A DNA stretch of 64,000 nt from the NCBI GenBank assembly GCA_014695255.1, contig JACJNX010000077.1, forward strand, positions 248,001 to 312,000, read 5' to 3'. A model generated the notes under the pieces. It saw only the letters and a program-made list of their open reading frames with translations, was not told the DNA's origin and did no database searches. Shown here one piece after another: positions 62,978-64,000 of this stretch. Positions within the stretch are counted from its first letter, which is position 1; each line of letters opens with the position of its first letter. The position numbers and the translations under genes are program-made. Origin of the DNA: Cyanobacteria bacterium FACHB-63. GTDB taxonomy: Bacteria > Cyanobacteriota > Cyanobacteriia > Leptolyngbyales > Leptolyngbyaceae.

Positions 62978-63798
62978 AAAGCGGAATAGAGGATAGGATT
63001 TTTAGCGGTCGCAGCCCGATCGCCTAGCTCTAAACCTGGTAGGCATTGATGGAGATGTTCTTGCCGAATCAAATCTTTTGGACAGCCCTGAAGATAGTTT
63101 TGCTTTGCTTCCGGTAGTGCAACGTGAGCACCGTCGGCATAATAGACTACCACCAGCGCTTCTCTTGTGCGATCGCTGCGATTAGCATCAGAACTATGCA
63201 GCGTCCAGCCTGCGTGAAAGGTGGCGTCTCCGGCTTGCATGGCTCCGTGATTGATTAACTGAAACCCTGATAAATCCAGTGATTGGGTATCCAAGTAGCC
63301 TTGATGATGTGAGCCAGTTGCAAAGGTTAGTGGAGCCATCGCCTGCGAGATGTCATCCAAGGCGATCCACATCGAAACGACGCGATCAGTATCCAGCGGG
63401 AAAAAGTCGCAGTCTTGATGCCAAGGAGTGGGCATTCCGCCAGGAACCTTGAAGTAAGACTCATCTCGGAACAATCGAACCGTCGGGACACCGAGTAGCT
63501 CGGCTGCAATCTTGGCGAATCGCCTTGCTAAAACGAAGTGTTGAACGGTGCGATCGCGCTCCCACAGGTTATGCACAAATTTCCAACCATTGCGATGTCC
63601 GTTCGCAATTTGTTCTAACCGCTCAGATTCTTGATCTAAGCGATCGACCACTTGGCAAATTAAGGAGCGATAGCTGGCAATTTCAGGCTGAGAAGCTACG
63701 CTCCTCAGCAGAATGTGTCCATCCTCCTGAAAGGTGGCAATTTGCTGGTTTGAGAGTGCATAGTCTTGGGAGAGGTCGGGATAAGTTAGTGAAGACAT
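62974..63798 (-). CDS. PhyH-family Fe(II)/2-oxoglutarate dioxygenase
   Basis: 274 residues. The facial triad His127 and Asp129 (WHQDCDFF) and His201 (TLHSSDANRS), with Arg212 as a 2-oxoglutarate ligand candidate, is complete. PhyH-like oxygenases hydroxylate or halogenate lipids and secondary metabolites. It overlaps the preceding partial gene by 13 bases and the following cyclase-like gene by four bases, indicating a tight operon. The substrate is unknown. Confidence 0.85.
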   Translation of the reverse strand: MSSLTYPDLSQDYALSNQQIATFQEDGHILLRSVASQPEIASYRSLICQVVDRLDQESERLEQIANGHRNGWKFVHNLWERDRTVQHFVLARRFAKIAAELLGVPTVRLFRDESYFKVPGGMPTPWHQDCDFFPLDTDRVVSMWIALDDISQAMAPLTFATGSHHQGYLDTQSLDLSGFQLINHGAMQAGDATFHAGWTLHSSDANRSDRTREALVVVYYADGAHVALPEAKQNYLQGCPKDLIRQEHLHQCLPGLELGDRAATAKNPILYSAL

Positions 63799-64000
63799 GG
63801 TGGGGCTGGAATAAAAGAAGCGGGAACAAAGCGATCGAGCGAAAGCGGTTCATAATGTTGTGCGACCCAATCGATCGGTGTGAATCCTTCAGGACGAACC
63901 CCAATGATTAGTCGCGTATAGAAATCGTCATCCACCTCAAAGACCTCTAGCGGCGCAGCAGGATTTTGCAGGTCGCGATGGTAATAGCGCAATGTCGCCG
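63786..64000 (-). CDS. Partial gene of unknown function (5' end outside window)
   Basis: The last 70 or so residues of a gene entering from the right edge (RYYHRDLQNPAAPLEVFEVDD, then GVRPEGFTPIDWVAQHY and FVPASFIPAPPCLH). No family is recognised. It overlaps the PhyH start by 13 bases and so belongs to the same operon. Confidence 0.6.
   Translation of the reverse strand, partial: ATLRYYHRDLQNPAAPLEVFEVDDDFYTRLIIGVRPEGFTPIDWVAQHYEPLSLDRFVPASFIPAPPCLH

Overview
The window reads as a stretch of a cyanobacterial chromosome, probably a filamentous Leptolyngbya-like or Oscillatoria-like strain. The octamer GCGATCGC and its core CGATCG (the HIP1 repeat) are very frequent. The gene set also fits: orange carotenoid protein with its fluorescence recovery protein, a high-light-inducible protein, a plastoquinone-pathway chorismate lyase, an acyl-lipid delta-12 desaturase, a PATAN response regulator, a cyanoexosortase and DUF3611. 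I found no rRNA, tRNA, transposase or CRISPR array. Genus-level placement is inference.

Layout. 1-2 kb: the 3' part of a CheW-like gene, a PilH-like receiver and a PATAN-receiver protein, i.e. the first genes of a Pix/Tax-type phototaxis or pilus-motility operon. 2-5.2 kb: two MFS exporters in one operon. 5.3-7.2 kb: an SLH/OprB porin. 7.5-10.5 kb: an NMT1/THI5-type ABC importer behind an NtcA-like box. 10.5-13 kb: a PstS-like domain anchored to two DUF4912 domains. 13.2-17.9 kb: a methyltransferase-glycosyltransferase fusion, a second glycosyltransferase, a NupC-type transporter and a Pro-rich secreted protein. 17.9-19.4 kb: FRP and OCP (photoprotection). 19.6-21.6 kb: a DrrAB-type ABC exporter. 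21.9-26.5 kb: an alpha/beta hydrolase, chorismate lyase, a repeat-rich gap with an antitoxin remnant, an XRE regulator and ATP sulfurylase.

26.6-30.6 kb is the most accessory-looking part. A PIN-type toxin-antitoxin pair is flanked by 37-bp direct repeats. Next to it lies an NB-ARC/TPR (NLR-like) gene that two in-frame TGA codons separate from its N-terminal part, with a 21-bp tandem array upstream. 30.6-35 kb: panB, murJ and two coupled small genes, and a Mo-nitrogenase-C-terminal-domain protein. 35.4-41.8 kb: a candidate TIR-like protein and an AIM24 protein, then a PP2C phosphatase, a CHAT-FHA protein and an unknown protein on the other strand, which looks like a phospho-regulated caspase-like module.

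42-51 kb: a beta-propeller protein, an Mqo-like oxidoreductase and an exopolysaccharide export operon (aminotransferase, cyanoexosortase B, its partner, Wza, Wzc). 51-58.2 kb: DUF3611, a MerR regulator, HLIP, alanine dehydrogenase, a membrane glycosyltransferase, CoaE, a YbjN-like protein and DesA. 58.3-61.8 kb: a DUF4157 effector-like protein followed by a C80-peptidase-like protein, a possible polymorphic-toxin or contractile-injection cargo locus. 61.9-64 kb: the end of an operon with a terpene-cyclase-like protein, a PhyH-family dioxygenase and an unknown partial gene.

Functions come from motif reading of the translations without database searches. The best candidates for unusual biology are the split NLR/TA region, the PP2C-CHAT-FHA module and the DUF4157 pair.
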